From DASUPK01 sp963848955 (GTDB lineage: Bacteria; Actinomycetota; Thermoleophilia; Solirubrobacterales; 70-9), in assembly GCA_963848955.1 (NCBI GenBank), contig CAWKFQ010000014.1, positions 1-64,000 on the forward strand: 64,000 nt of DNA, read 5' to 3'. The notes beneath the pieces are model-generated. The model was given only the letters and a program-made list of their open reading frames with translations. It searched no databases and was not told the origin of the DNA. A program made the position numbers and the translations under genes. Below, one piece after another: positions 17,997 through 25,670 of the stretch; position 1 is the first letter of the stretch; every line of letters begins with the position of its first letter.

Positions 17997-18668
17997 CTAC
18001 GGCGTCGGCCAGCGGCCCTCGCCGCTGACGGCGAAGAGGTCGATCCTCGTCAGCTTCGCGAAGACGGCGTAGCGGTGGGAGGCGCTGTAGGGCGGGTGGC
18101 AGGCCGTCATCACCAGCTGGTCGTAGCCACCGGCTTCAGGATCCCGACGTCGCTCGGATCGACGACCTCGTGCTTCTGGACCGAATAGGTGAAGGCCGCG
18201 TAGGGCATCTCGATTCGAATCTCGTCGCCGTCGCTCGATCTGGTCGATGTGCCGGAAGGGCGCCAGGTAGGTGGTCCGGTGGCCCGCGATGGCCGACCGT
18301 GCCTGCGCTGCCCGGGCAATGAGGTGTTCCTGTAGTGGCCCGGTCCCTTCTGCAGGGAGGACGTGTCGGTGCCCTGCACGACCACAATGTCGAGGCCGAT
18401 CCGGTCGATCTTGATCCGCCCGATCGCATGGCCCTCCTGGAGATGGGGCTCGAAGCGGTCGGCGAGGATCCGCGCCTTGGCGGCGCTGCCGCTCGCGCCG
18501 GCGATCGCGGCCAGGTCGGCGGGGCTCGGATACTGCGCCTCGAGGTCCTTGAGCTGGTCCTCGGCCTTGCCCTGCTCGAGCGAGCCGTAGGCGGCCGAGA
18601 GCGGTTCCTGCCAGACGAGGGTCAGCGCCGGCATCGGCGAGGACCAGGATCCCCGCCGTGATCAGCAT
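17997..18668 (-). CDS. Class E sortase (several frameshifts)
   Basis: The repaired reading gives an N-terminal membrane helix (MLITAGILVLADA, LTLVWQEPLSAAYG) and a sortase barrel: AIGRIKIDRIGLDIVVVQGTD, LQKGPGHYRNT, the catalytic His in AGHRTTYLAPF, EIRIEMPYAAFTYSVQKHEVVDP, and the catalytic Cys and Arg in VMTACHPPYSASHRYAVFAKL. That TxxCxP...R end is class E. About four shifts are needed (near 18620, 18320, 18240, 18125). It should act at the outer membrane face joining proteins to the cell wall. No substrate with an obvious LAXTG motif is seen in the window. The start may lie further upstream, towards 18767; argG is divergent. Confidence 0.8.
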   Translation of the reverse strand: MLITAGILVLADAGADPRLAGTALGRLRLARAGQGRGPAQGPRGAVSEPRRPGRDRRRERQRRQGADPRRPLRAPSPGGPCDRADQDRPDRPRHCGRAGHRHVLPAEGTGPLQEHLIARAAQARSAIAGHRTTYLAPFRHIDQIERRRRDSNRDALRGLHLFGPEARGRRSERRRDPEAGGYDQLVMTACHPPYSASHRYAVFAKLTRIDLFAVSGEGRWPTP

Positions 18669-18751
18669 GGTCGAGACGATCCGCGATCGCCCGCTGCACC
18701 GGCGGGATTCTCGCAGCGGGATCCGAGCGAACCCGCCACACTCCCGCCTCG

Positions 18752-20011
18752 ATGGCGGACCAGGCACCCCGAATCGCGTCCTACCAGGCGGACCCCGCGG
18801 AGGTCGGCCGCGTGCTGCTGCTCTACTCCGGCGGCCTCGACACCAGCGTGATGCTGAAGTGGATCCAGGAGCGCTACGGCGCCGAGATCGTCACGCTCAC
18901 CGTCAACCTCGGCCAGCCGGGGGAGGACTGGGAGGTGGTCACGGGCAAGGCGAAGCAGCTCGGCGCCGTCGAGACCGTGCTCGTCGACGCGCGCGAGGAA
19001 TTCGCCGACGAGTACGTGCTCCGGGCGATCAAGGCGAACGCCCTCTACGGCGGCGGCTACCCGCTCTTCACCGCGCTGGGCCGGCCGCTGATCGGCAAGC
19101 TCGCCGTGGAGGCCGCGCGTGAACACGGCTGCGACACGATCGCCCACGGCTGCACGGGCAAGGGCAACGACCAGGTCCGGATCGAGGCGACGATCGCGAC
19201 GCTGGATCCCGAGCTGCGGATCATCGCCCCGGTGCGCGAATGGCAGATGGGCCGCGAGGAGGAGATCGCCTACGCGCGCGAGAACGGCATCCCGGTCAAG
19301 GGCGGCACCGAGGTCTCCCCGTATTCGATCGACGACAACCTCTGGGGCCGCTCATCCGAGGGACGGGCGATCGAGGACCTCGACGAGGCGGCACCCGACG
19401 ACGTCTTCCAGCTCGTGACCCGGCCCGAGGAGGCGGCGGACGAGCCGCAGGTCGTCACGGTCGGCTTCGAGCGTGGTCGGCCGGTCTCGCTGGACGGCGA
19501 GGACCTTGGGCTGGTCGAGCTGCTCGAGCGCGCCGCCGAGATCGGCGAGCGCCACGGGGTCGGCATCGTGGATCACATCGAGGACCGGGTCGTCGGGCTC
19601 AAGGTCCGGGACGTCTACGAGGTGCCCGCGGCCACGATCGTCATGACGGCCCACCGGGAGCTCGAGAAGCTCGTCTGCACGATCCACCAGAACAACTTCA
19701 AGGGCGCGCTCGAGAGCCAGTGGGCCTATCTCACCTACGCGGGCCTCTGGCTGGAGCCGCTGCGCCTGGACCTCGACGCCTACATGGACTCGGTGAACGA
19801 TTTCGTCACCGGCGAGGTGGCGCTCAAGCTCTACCGCGGTTCGGTGACACCGGTCCGGCGGAGCTCGCCCTACGCCCTGTATGACCGCTCACTTGCATCT
19901 TTCGGCGAATCCGGGGGAGAGTTCTCACAGCACGCAAGCCCCGGGTTCATCGAGCTCTTCACGATGCAGAGCCGGCTGGCCCACCGAATTCGAGAGGAGA
20001 ACGAGGAGTGA
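18752..20011 (+). CDS. argG: Argininosuccinate synthase
   Basis: This 419-aa enzyme joins citrulline and aspartate using ATP. Motifs: VLLLYSGGLDTSVMLKWI (ATP pyrophosphatase P-loop), HGCTGKGNDQVRIEATI, GTEVSPYSIDDNLWGRSSEGRAIEDL and SQWAYLTYAGLWLEPL. It follows the longer, non-E. coli subtype with an extended C-terminus (SQHASPGFIELFTMQSRLAHRI). It is separated from argCJBD by about 2.6 kb and transcribed on its own; its GTG/TGA end is coupled to a small membrane-protein gene. argH is not adjacent. Confidence 0.96.
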   Translation: MADQAPRIASYQADPAEVGRVLLLYSGGLDTSVMLKWIQERYGAEIVTLTVNLGQPGEDWEVVTGKAKQLGAVETVLVDAREEFADEYVLRAIKANALYGGGYPLFTALGRPLIGKLAVEAAREHGCDTIAHGCTGKGNDQVRIEATIATLDPELRIIAPVREWQMGREEEIAYARENGIPVKGGTEVSPYSIDDNLWGRSSEGRAIEDLDEAAPDDVFQLVTRPEEAADEPQVVTVGFERGRPVSLDGEDLGLVELLERAAEIGERHGVGIVDHIEDRVVGLKVRDVYEVPAATIVMTAHRELEKLVCTIHQNNFKGALESQWAYLTYAGLWLEPLRLDLDAYMDSVNDFVTGEVALKLYRGSVTPVRRSSPYALYDRSLASFGESGGEFSQHASPGFIELFTMQSRLAHRIREENEE

Positions 20012-20166
20012 TCTACGAGCTGATTGGCAGGCTGGTCGTCTGGTTCGTCTTCTGGCGGTTCGGCCGTCAGATCAAGATCGCCGCCGGTGCGGGCGTGGCG
20101 CTGGCCGCGCTCGGCGTCGGCGCCTATCTGGCGACGCGCGGCGAGGACGAGGAGGAGGCTGCCTAG
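20008..20166 (+). CDS. Small membrane protein, 52 aa
   Basis: GTG 20008 overlaps the argG stop (GTGA). The product starts VIYELIGRLVVWFVFWRFGRQIK and continues with AAGAGVALAALGVGAYLATRGEDEEEAA: two hydrophobic segments and an acidic C-terminus. Translational coupling to argG and correct codon usage support it as real. Function unknown. Confidence 0.6.
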   Translation: MIYELIGRLVVWFVFWRFGRQIKIAAGAGVALAALGVGAYLATRGEDEEEAA

Positions 20167-20369
20167 AAACCCCTGTGCCGAAGCACGTGGGTGTGCTCCG
20201 AGCCGGGCACATAGGGCACCCGAGCGCCGTTTGCCCGGAGTGCCTGAGCCCGACGAGCCCGCTCCTGGCGCCGTAGCCGGATGCCCTCGCGGAACAGCGC
20301 CCATCGGCCAGGCCGCGGCTTCGTCGTATAGCCGGCGGGAATTCGAACTGTTGTTGCGCCGCCGCTCAT
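20163..20369 (-). CDS. Small basic protein of unknown function
   Basis: This 68-aa product, MSGGATTVRIPAGYTTKPRPGRWALFREGIRLRRQERARRAQALR..., is rich in Arg. Its start overlaps the stop of the upstream reverse gene by 4 bp, so they look like one operon. It converges on the small membrane gene after argG. I recognise no domain; being short and arginine-rich in a GC-rich genome, it could be spurious, but the coupling favours a real gene. Confidence 0.45.
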   Translation of the reverse strand: MSGGATTVRIPAGYTTKPRPGRWALFREGIRLRRQERARRAQALRANGARVPYVPGSEHTHVLRHRGF

Positions 20370-20725
20370 CGGATCGCCTCGGAAGTGCGCTCGCGCCGGA
20401 TGGCGATCTCGCCGCCGAGCCCTCCCCGGAGACGGCTGAGCAATCCGCGCCGGCCCCCACCGCGCACCTGACGCGCCCTCTCCGTGAGCAGGGAGCGAAT
20501 CTGTGCGGTGTGCCGGAAGGGGTCTGCGACCGATTCCCCGGTCGCCACGGAATGAGCAGCGACCAGCCGGCCCTCGACGATTGCGCCGAGCAGAGGGGAG
20601 GTTGGAGCGTCGGCGGTGTCGAGCTGGGCGAGCCGCGCGACGGCCGCGCCATCCTCGAGGCCGAGCATCCTGATCTCAATCGCTTCCTGGTGGACCATCT
20701 CGGGCTCCTGTCTTTGCCGGTTCAT
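20366..20725 (-). CDS. GNAT-like small protein
   Basis: 119 aa. The middle part, IEIRMLGLEDGAAVARLAQLDTADAP, then LGAIVEGRLVAAHSVATGESVADPFRHTAQIRSLLTERARQVRG, resembles truncated GNAT-type proteins frequent in actinobacteria, where only the N-terminal half of an acetyltransferase fold remains. The acetyl-CoA-binding loop is not evident, so catalysis is doubtful. It is divergent from the LysR gene (79 bp between starts), which could control it. Confidence 0.55.
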   Translation of the reverse strand: MNRQRQEPEMVHQEAIEIRMLGLEDGAAVARLAQLDTADAPTSPLLGAIVEGRLVAAHSVATGESVADPFRHTAQIRSLLTERARQVRGGGRRGLLSRLRGGLGGEIAIRRERTSEAIR

Positions 20726-20791
20726 TGATGGAACGAATCAATCGTCCCTCACGTGAGCTATCAGCGCAACATGGATTCCTTCTCAAGCTGA

Positions 20792-20797
20792 TAAGTT
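20792..20797 (+). promoter_or_regulatory. -10 box for LysR gene
   Basis: TAAGTT lies 6 nt before ATG 20804; leaderless layout in the divergent promoter region. Confidence 0.5.
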
Positions 20798-20803
20798 GTC
20801 CTT

Positions 20804-21731
20804 ATGCTCGATGTGAGGCGACTGAGGGTTCTACGTGAGGTGATCGCGCGGGGATCGTTTTCCGCGGCCGCCGACTCCTTGCATTTGTCACAGAGCGCCG
20901 TGAGCCAGCAGATCGCCGTCCTGGAGCGCGAGGTGGGTCTCGCCCCTGCTCGAGCGAACCAGCGACGGCCCGAAGCTGACCTCCGCCGGCGAGGCGTTGA
21001 TGGAGCACGGCGATGCGGTCATCTGTCGCCTCGAGGAGGCCGAAAGGGAGCTGGCTCAGATCGCGGGGCTGGAGGGCGGCCGGCTCCGGCTGGGCAGCTT
21101 CTCCACGGCGAACGCGACCCTGATGACCCGGGCGCTCTCACGTTTCCGCGAGCGGTTCCCCAAGGTCGAGCTCGAGTTCATGGAGGCCGACCCCGAGGCC
21201 ACGTTCCCGGGATTGAAGCGCGGCGACTTCGACCTATCCGTCGTCTTCGACTACCCGGCGTTCCCGCTCGACTTCTCTCGCGACGTCGAGGCGGAGCTGA
21301 TCTTCGAGGAGCCGATGCGCGTGGCGCTTCCGCCCGGCCATCCGCTCGCCGCCGCCAAGTCGGTGCGAATCGAGGACCTCGCCGACGAGGACTGGTTGTG
21401 CGGAGCGATGCCCAGCTCCTGCCGCTTCCAGGTCATCAAGCTCTGCCGCGAGGCGGGCTTCGAGCCCCGAATCAGCTTCCAGAGTGAGGACTACGCGGTG
21501 ATCAAGGGGTTCGTGGCGGACGGGTTGGGCGTTTCGATCCTGCCCGAGCTCGCCGGCGATCACCCCGGCATCGTGCTGCTCCCGGTCCGCGGACAGAAGC
21601 CCGTTCGGAGAGTCTGGGCGGTGACACGGGAGACCGAGGCTCGGCCGCCGGCGGCCGAGCAGATGCTGGGCATTCTGCGAGAGGTCTGCCGCGAGTACCG
21701 CGAGGGGACCCCGCTGCGCGCGGTGGCCTAG
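20804..21731 (+). CDS. LysR-family transcriptional regulator (one frameshift)
   Basis: About 308 aa after repair. The N-terminal winged helix reads MLDVRRLRVLREVIARGSFSAAADSLHLSQSAVSQQIAVLEREVG, then one extra G at 20942 breaks the conserved PLLERTSDGPKLTSAGEALMEHG. The effector domain is the PBP2 fold: GGRLRLGSFSTANATLMTRALSRFRERFPKVELEFME, DLSVVFDYPAFPLDF, VALPPGHPLA, DGLGVSILPELA. It binds DNA and an unknown small ligand. The divergent GNAT-like pair is the likeliest target by position. A GC hairpin lies just after the stop. Confidence 0.88.
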
Positions 21732-21753
21732 CCCGACCCTGCACGATTTCTTG

Positions 21754-21772
21754 CAGCCGGGAGACCGGGCTG
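21754..21772 (+). terminator. GC hairpin after LysR gene
   Basis: CAGCCGG, GAGA loop, CCGGGCTG with one bulged base; no T run. It could end LysR transcription upstream of the riboswitch. Confidence 0.35.
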
Positions 21773-21796
21773 TCCGGGCGCGACCCGCTCCGCGGC

Positions 21797-21969
21797 GCCT
21801 ATGAGACCGTTCGCTACGGTTCCTGGCTCGATAGAGCCGAGTCCCTGGGATTCCAGGGAGCGGGGGACCCAAAGGCGGCGCTGGAGTAGCCGTCAGGGGC
21901 GAATCGCCGGCGATGCAGCTCCGGCGTAACGCGACTCCACGCGTGAGCCCGACAGCTAACCCCGTAGGC
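21797..21969 (+). promoter_or_regulatory. c-di-AMP riboswitch (ydaO/yuaA type)
   Basis: The blocks conserved in this RNA class are present in order: GGGAGCGGGGGACCCAAAGG (about 21856-21875), AGGGGCGAATCGCCGG (about 21895-21910) and GAGCCCGACAGCTAACC followed by CCGTAGGC (to 21969). The closing stem P1 is GCCTA (21797-21801) with TAGGC (21965-21969). It sits directly before the start of an Rpf-like wall lytic gene, the known actinobacterial arrangement in which c-di-AMP lowers expression of resuscitation-promoting/NlpC-type genes. The ribosome site AAGGAG lies right after the aptamer, directly against the ATG. Confidence 0.9.
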
Positions 21970-21976
21970 AAAGGAG

Positions 21977-22997
21977 ATGACAGCGGCACAGACATCCCGA
22001 GGCAGCCTCAGGCGCGCGGCGCAGCGTCGCCGTGCGACGCTGGGGATCGCCCTGGCGGTCGCCATCCTCGTGGCGCTGGGCGTGAGCCTCGCCGGCGCGG
22101 CGGACTCTTCGCTGAAGGGCCAGATCGACTCGGCCCGCTCCGACGCCGGACAGCTCTCGGATCGCGTCAGTGCGCAGACGGCCCGGATCGTCTCCCTCAC
22201 AGAGCAGGCCCACCAGGCAGGGGCCCAGGCGATGGTGGTAGCCGCACAGGTCGAGCAGGCGGAGACGCGCTCACGCGAACTGGCGACCGAGCTGGAGGCC
22301 GCCGAGCGCAAGCTCGACCGGCTCCGCGCCGAGTACGCCGTGGCCGTCAAACAGCTCGAGGAGCGTCTGGTCTCGATCTACGAGAGCGACACTCCCGACG
22401 AGCTCACAGTGCTCCTCAACTCCAACGGCTACGACGACCTTGCCACTCGCTCTGCCTATCTGGATGCACTCCACAACGCGGACAGGCGCGTCGCCGCGCG
22501 GGTGGCCTCGCTCCGCGACCAGGTTGCCGCCCACGTGCACGAGGTCGCGGACCTGAAGCAGCAGGTTGACGAGGAGGCCCAGCAGCTGAGCGCCGCGCGC
22601 GCCAGCCTGGAGGCGAGTCAGCGCGCGGCAGACGAGGCCGCGGCCGCGGTGACCGCGGCGCGGGCACAGACCGAGGCGTCGCTCTCAAACGCCAAGGGCC
22701 AGGTCGCCCAGCTGCGAGCAGCAGCTCGCCGAGCAGCAGGCGGCCACTTCCGGGACGCCCGCCTATCTGGGCGGTCCCTACTCGATCCCCACCTACATCG
22801 TCATGTGCGAGTCGGGCGGCAATTACCACGCCCTGAACTCCTCGAGCGGGGCGGGCGGCGCGTACCAGATCCTCCCCTCGACCTGGCGCGCGTACGGCGG
22901 CCAGGGCGCCCCGCAGGATGCCCCCAAGGCCGAGCAGGACCGGATCGCCGCCGAGATCTGGCGCGACTCCGGTCCGAGCGCCTGGGCCTGCGCCTAG
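21977..22997 (+). CDS. Rpf-like secreted transglycosylase with coiled coil (one frameshift)
   Basis: After repair about 339 aa. Signal peptide with a long basic start (TLGIALAVAILVALGVSLAGAADSS), then a coiled coil from about residue 40 to 250 (LKGQIDSARSDAGQLSDRV, ELATELEAAERKLDRLRAEYA, VADLKQQVDEEAQQLSAAR), as in PcsB/CwlO-type wall proteins. The C-terminus holds a transglycosylase-like Rpf domain: IPTYIVMCESGGNYHALNSSSGAGGAYQI with catalytic Glu in CESGG, then LPSTWRAYGG and AAEIWRDSGPSAWACA. One extra C at about 22715 breaks the frame. It is under the c-di-AMP riboswitch. AAGGAG abuts the ATG with no spacer, so start choice is a little uncertain. Confidence 0.88.
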
Positions 22998-23439
22998 CTG
23001 TCCCGCGATCGCCTTCAGGTCCTTTCAGGAGCCGCATCAGCACGTGGAGCAGGTGGTCGTCGATCGCCGCGATGCCGCCCTTCTTCATCTTCACTCGGGA
23101 GCCGGTGACCAGCGCCACGGCGGAGGAGAAGTCCGGCTCGTGGCCTACGAGCATCACCTCGCCGCGGCCGGCGGCCAGCTCGAGCGGGTCGAAGTCACCG
23201 CCGGCGAGGCGGTCGTCTTCCTCGATCGGGGTGCCGAGCGCCTCGCAGGCGAGCTCGGCGGTGCGCCTGGCGCGCACCTTCGGGTGAGTGAGGCAGACGT
23301 CGAGCTCGACGCCGAGCGCCTTCAGCGCCCTGCCCGGCGTCGCCGGGACTGGCGCTCGCCCTTCTCGGTCAGACTCGCGTTCGGCGTCGGGCTTGCCCTC
23401 GCCGTCCTCGGCGTCTCCATGCCTCAGTAGCCAGATCAT
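22998..23439 (-). CDS. sixA: SixA-type phosphohistidine phosphatase (end uncertain)
   Basis: MIWLLRHGDAEDGEGKPDAE carries the histidine-phosphatase RHG motif. LKALGVELDVCLTHPKVRARRTAELACEALG, EVMLVGHEPDFSSAVALVTG (second catalytic His in GHEP) and VKMKKGGIAAI complete a SixA-like branch. Two compensating shifts near 23360 scramble the stretch that should read LTEKGERQSRRAGRA. The open frame continues antisense into the Rpf-like gene, so the stop is not resolved; I end it at the neighbour. SixA proteins remove phosphate from His on phosphocarrier proteins; here the partner is unknown. Confidence 0.75.
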
Positions 23440-23530
23440 TGGCCTAATCCTTGCCTAACTTCGAGCCCGGTGACTTCCACACATTTTGAGTAGTCTGGCT
23501 TTTGGGCGAGACACAGGCGACGAGTCACGG

Positions 23531-24984
23531 ATGAGGAGGGCGACTGTGTTCAGAGGGAAGCTGGGGTTGGCGGTCGCAATCGCCGCGACGGCTCTGGTCG
23601 CGGTTGCCCCGTCGGCTTCGGCGGAGAAGTACGTCGCGGGGTCAGCGGGCTCCGGCGATCCGTTCTTCCCGCAGGCGGGGAACGGCGGCTATGACGTGCG
23701 CCACTACTCGCTCTCGATCGACTACGACCAGCCGGCCAACCTCCTCAGCGGCAGCGCCGTGATCCGCGCGACAGCGACTCAGAACCTCCGCAGCTTCAAC
23801 CTCGATCTGCGCGACCTCTACACGGTGTCGAGAGTCAGGGTCAACGGCGAGTCCGCGAGCTTCGCTCAACACGACGAGCAGGAGCTGACGATCAGCCCGA
23901 GCCCGAAGCTCAAGGCCGGCGAGCCGTTCAGGGTGAAGGTGGTCTACTCCGGCCAGCCTCAGCCGATCACGGATCCGGACGAATCGATCGAGGGCTGGGT
24001 CCCGACCGATGACGGCGCCTTCGTCGTCAACGAGCCGCAGGGCTCGCCGGGCTGGTTCCCGGTGAACGACACCCCGCGCGACAAGGCGACCTACGACTTC
24101 ACGATCAGCGTGCCCGCCGGCAAGGAGGTCATCGCCAACGGTGAGCTCGTGGGAAACCCGGTCACCGCGGGTGGCAAGACCACCTGGCGCTGGGCGGAGC
24201 GCAGCCCGATGGCGTCCTATCTCGCAACCGCCACCAACGGCGAGTTCCTGACCGAGTTCCACAGCGCCGAACGGCCTGCCCTTCTACGACGCCGTGGATC
24301 CGCAACACGCGGCGATTGAACACCGATCCGCCGAACCCGACGCTCGCCTTCCAGCGGCTCGATCCGGAGCCGGAGATCGTCTCCTTCTTCTCGAGTCTCT
24401 ACGGCCCGTACCCGTTCCGGAGCGCGGGCGGCATCGTCGACTGGGCGCCCGACGTCGGCTACGCCCTCGAGTCGCAGACGAAGCCGAACTACGACCGCAT
24501 CCCCTCAGCGGCGACCGTCGTCCACGAGATCTCGCACCAGTGGTTCGGGGACGCGGTGACGCCCGCCTACTGGCCGGACATCTGGCTGAACGAGGGATTC
24601 GCGACCTGGTCGGAGTGGATCTACGACGAGATGCACGGCGGCCCGTTCACCGCGCAGGACAGGTTCGACGAGCTCTACGCGATCCCCGAGGACGATCCGG
24701 ACTTCGAGGACCTGTGGTTCCCGGCGCCGGCCGCACTCGAGGATCCGAGTCAGCTCTTCCACACGCCGGTCTACGACCGAGGGGCGATGACCCTGCAGGC
24801 GCTGCGGGAGAAGGTGGGCGACGCGACCTTCTTCCCGCTCCTGCGCGCCTGGTACGCGAAGAACAAGTACGGCAACGTCACCACATCCGACTTCATCGCG
24901 CTCGCCGAGCAGAGGAGCGGACGGAACCTGGACCGGTTCTTCCGGGCCTGGCTGTTCAAGGAGGGCAGGCCCGAGTCCTGGTGA
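23531..24984 (+). CDS. Secreted M1-family zinc aminopeptidase (two frameshifts)
   Basis: Start ATG 23531 gives signal peptide MRRATVFRGKLGLAVAIAATALVAVAPSASA. The N-terminal beta domain reads YDVRHYSLSIDYDQPANLLSGSAVIRATATQNL. The catalytic domain has the gluzincin motif VVHEISHQWFGDAV with the third zinc ligand in NEGFATWSEW, and a C-terminal RAWYAKNKYGNVTTSDFIALAEQ. Frameshifts near 24272 (extra G) and about 24298 (missing C) break LPFYDAVDP...TRRLNTDPPN. About 485 aa, shorter than cytosolic M1 enzymes because the C-terminal helical domain is mostly absent, as in other secreted actinobacterial M1 proteins. Probably digests external peptides. Confidence 0.88.
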
Positions 24985-25021
24985 GGTCCCACTTCCACGC
25001 CTAGAGGCGGGATTTTCAGCC

Positions 25022-25073
25022 GCTGCTTTGCATGGAAAGAAGTACTCCGCCGAGAGATACTGCGTGGGCGATG
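25022..25073 (+). promoter_or_regulatory. 18-bp box and start region of SnoaL-like gene
   Basis: GCTGCTTTGCATGGAAAG (25022-25039) and GCGTGGGCGATG (25062-25073) match the reverse-strand leader of the class V aminotransferase at 17.9 kb; a third box is at 40.04 kb. Confidence 0.55.
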
Positions 25074-25469
25074 TCGCAGGAGAACGTGGAGATCGGGCTT
25101 GCGGCCGTCGACGCATGGAATCGCGGCGACCGCGAAGCCTGGCTGGCCCTGTGGGACGAGGAAGCGGAGTTCTATCCGTTGCGCGCTCAGTTGGAGGGCG
25201 AGTCCTATTCGGGCCACGAGGGGCTGGAGCGATTTCTGGCCGAGATGACGGAGGAGTGGGAAGAGGTGCGCTTCGAGATCGAGGAGACGCGAGACGCCGG
25301 AGAGCAGGTGGTCGGCATAGGCCGGTTCCAGGCTCGCGGGCGAGCGAGCGGCGTCGATCTCAATGTTCCGCTTGGCGTATTCACGAGGGTGCGGCGGGGC
25401 AAGATCGTGCACACGCGCCTTTTCTCGGAGCCAGCGGATGCCCTCGAAGCCGCCGGGCTCTCGGATTAG
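25071..25469 (+). CDS. SnoaL/NTF2-like protein
   Basis: 132 aa, MSQENVEIGLAAVDAWNRGDREAWLALWDEEAEFYPL, with HEGLERFLAEMTEEWEEVRFEIEE, GEQVVGIGRFQARGRASGVDL and the end HTRLFSEPADALEAAGLSD. This is the cone-shaped NTF2/SnoaL fold (hydrophobic pocket; isomerases, cyclases or binding proteins). Proteins with this start and this AAGL(S)E/D end form a large paralogous set in Thermoleophilia; two more are at 40 kb. I choose ATG 25071 by homology with those. No catalytic Asp/His pair can be assigned with certainty, so function stays open. Confidence 0.8.
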   Translation: MSQENVEIGLAAVDAWNRGDREAWLALWDEEAEFYPLRAQLEGESYSGHEGLERFLAEMTEEWEEVRFEIEETRDAGEQVVGIGRFQARGRASGVDLNVPLGVFTRVRRGKIVHTRLFSEPADALEAAGLSD

Positions 25470-25539
25470 CTGGTTTGGGCGAGAAGCGGCGGTTCTGAAA
25501 CCACACCTCTAAGCGACGAGGGGGTGAGGTCTGTCCGCT

Positions 25540-25577
25540 TGGCGCATTGCCCACCCCCGTAGGTGGGCAATGCGCCA
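25540..25577 (+). terminator. Perfect 16-bp inverted repeat between SnoaL-like gene and dnaE
   Basis: TGGCGCATTGCCCACC, loop CCCGTA, GGTGGGCAATGCGCCA: a perfect 16-bp stem. It has no T run, so it may be a U-less terminator of the SnoaL-like gene or an operator for dnaE, whose start is 93 nt downstream. Confidence 0.5.
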
Positions 25578-25670
25578 CGGCCGAGGATTTCTTCGGCAGG
25601 TGCGGGATCCGCGCCCATTCGGTGCTTGTTTCGTAAGGACTACGTCCGCTCGCCTAGGCATGATCGACAG

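Noticed and set aside
20163..20725. Toxin-antitoxin pair
   Set aside because: Two small coupled genes, but the larger is GNAT-like without TacT-type features and the smaller has no ribbon-helix-helix or AbrB-like antitoxin motif.
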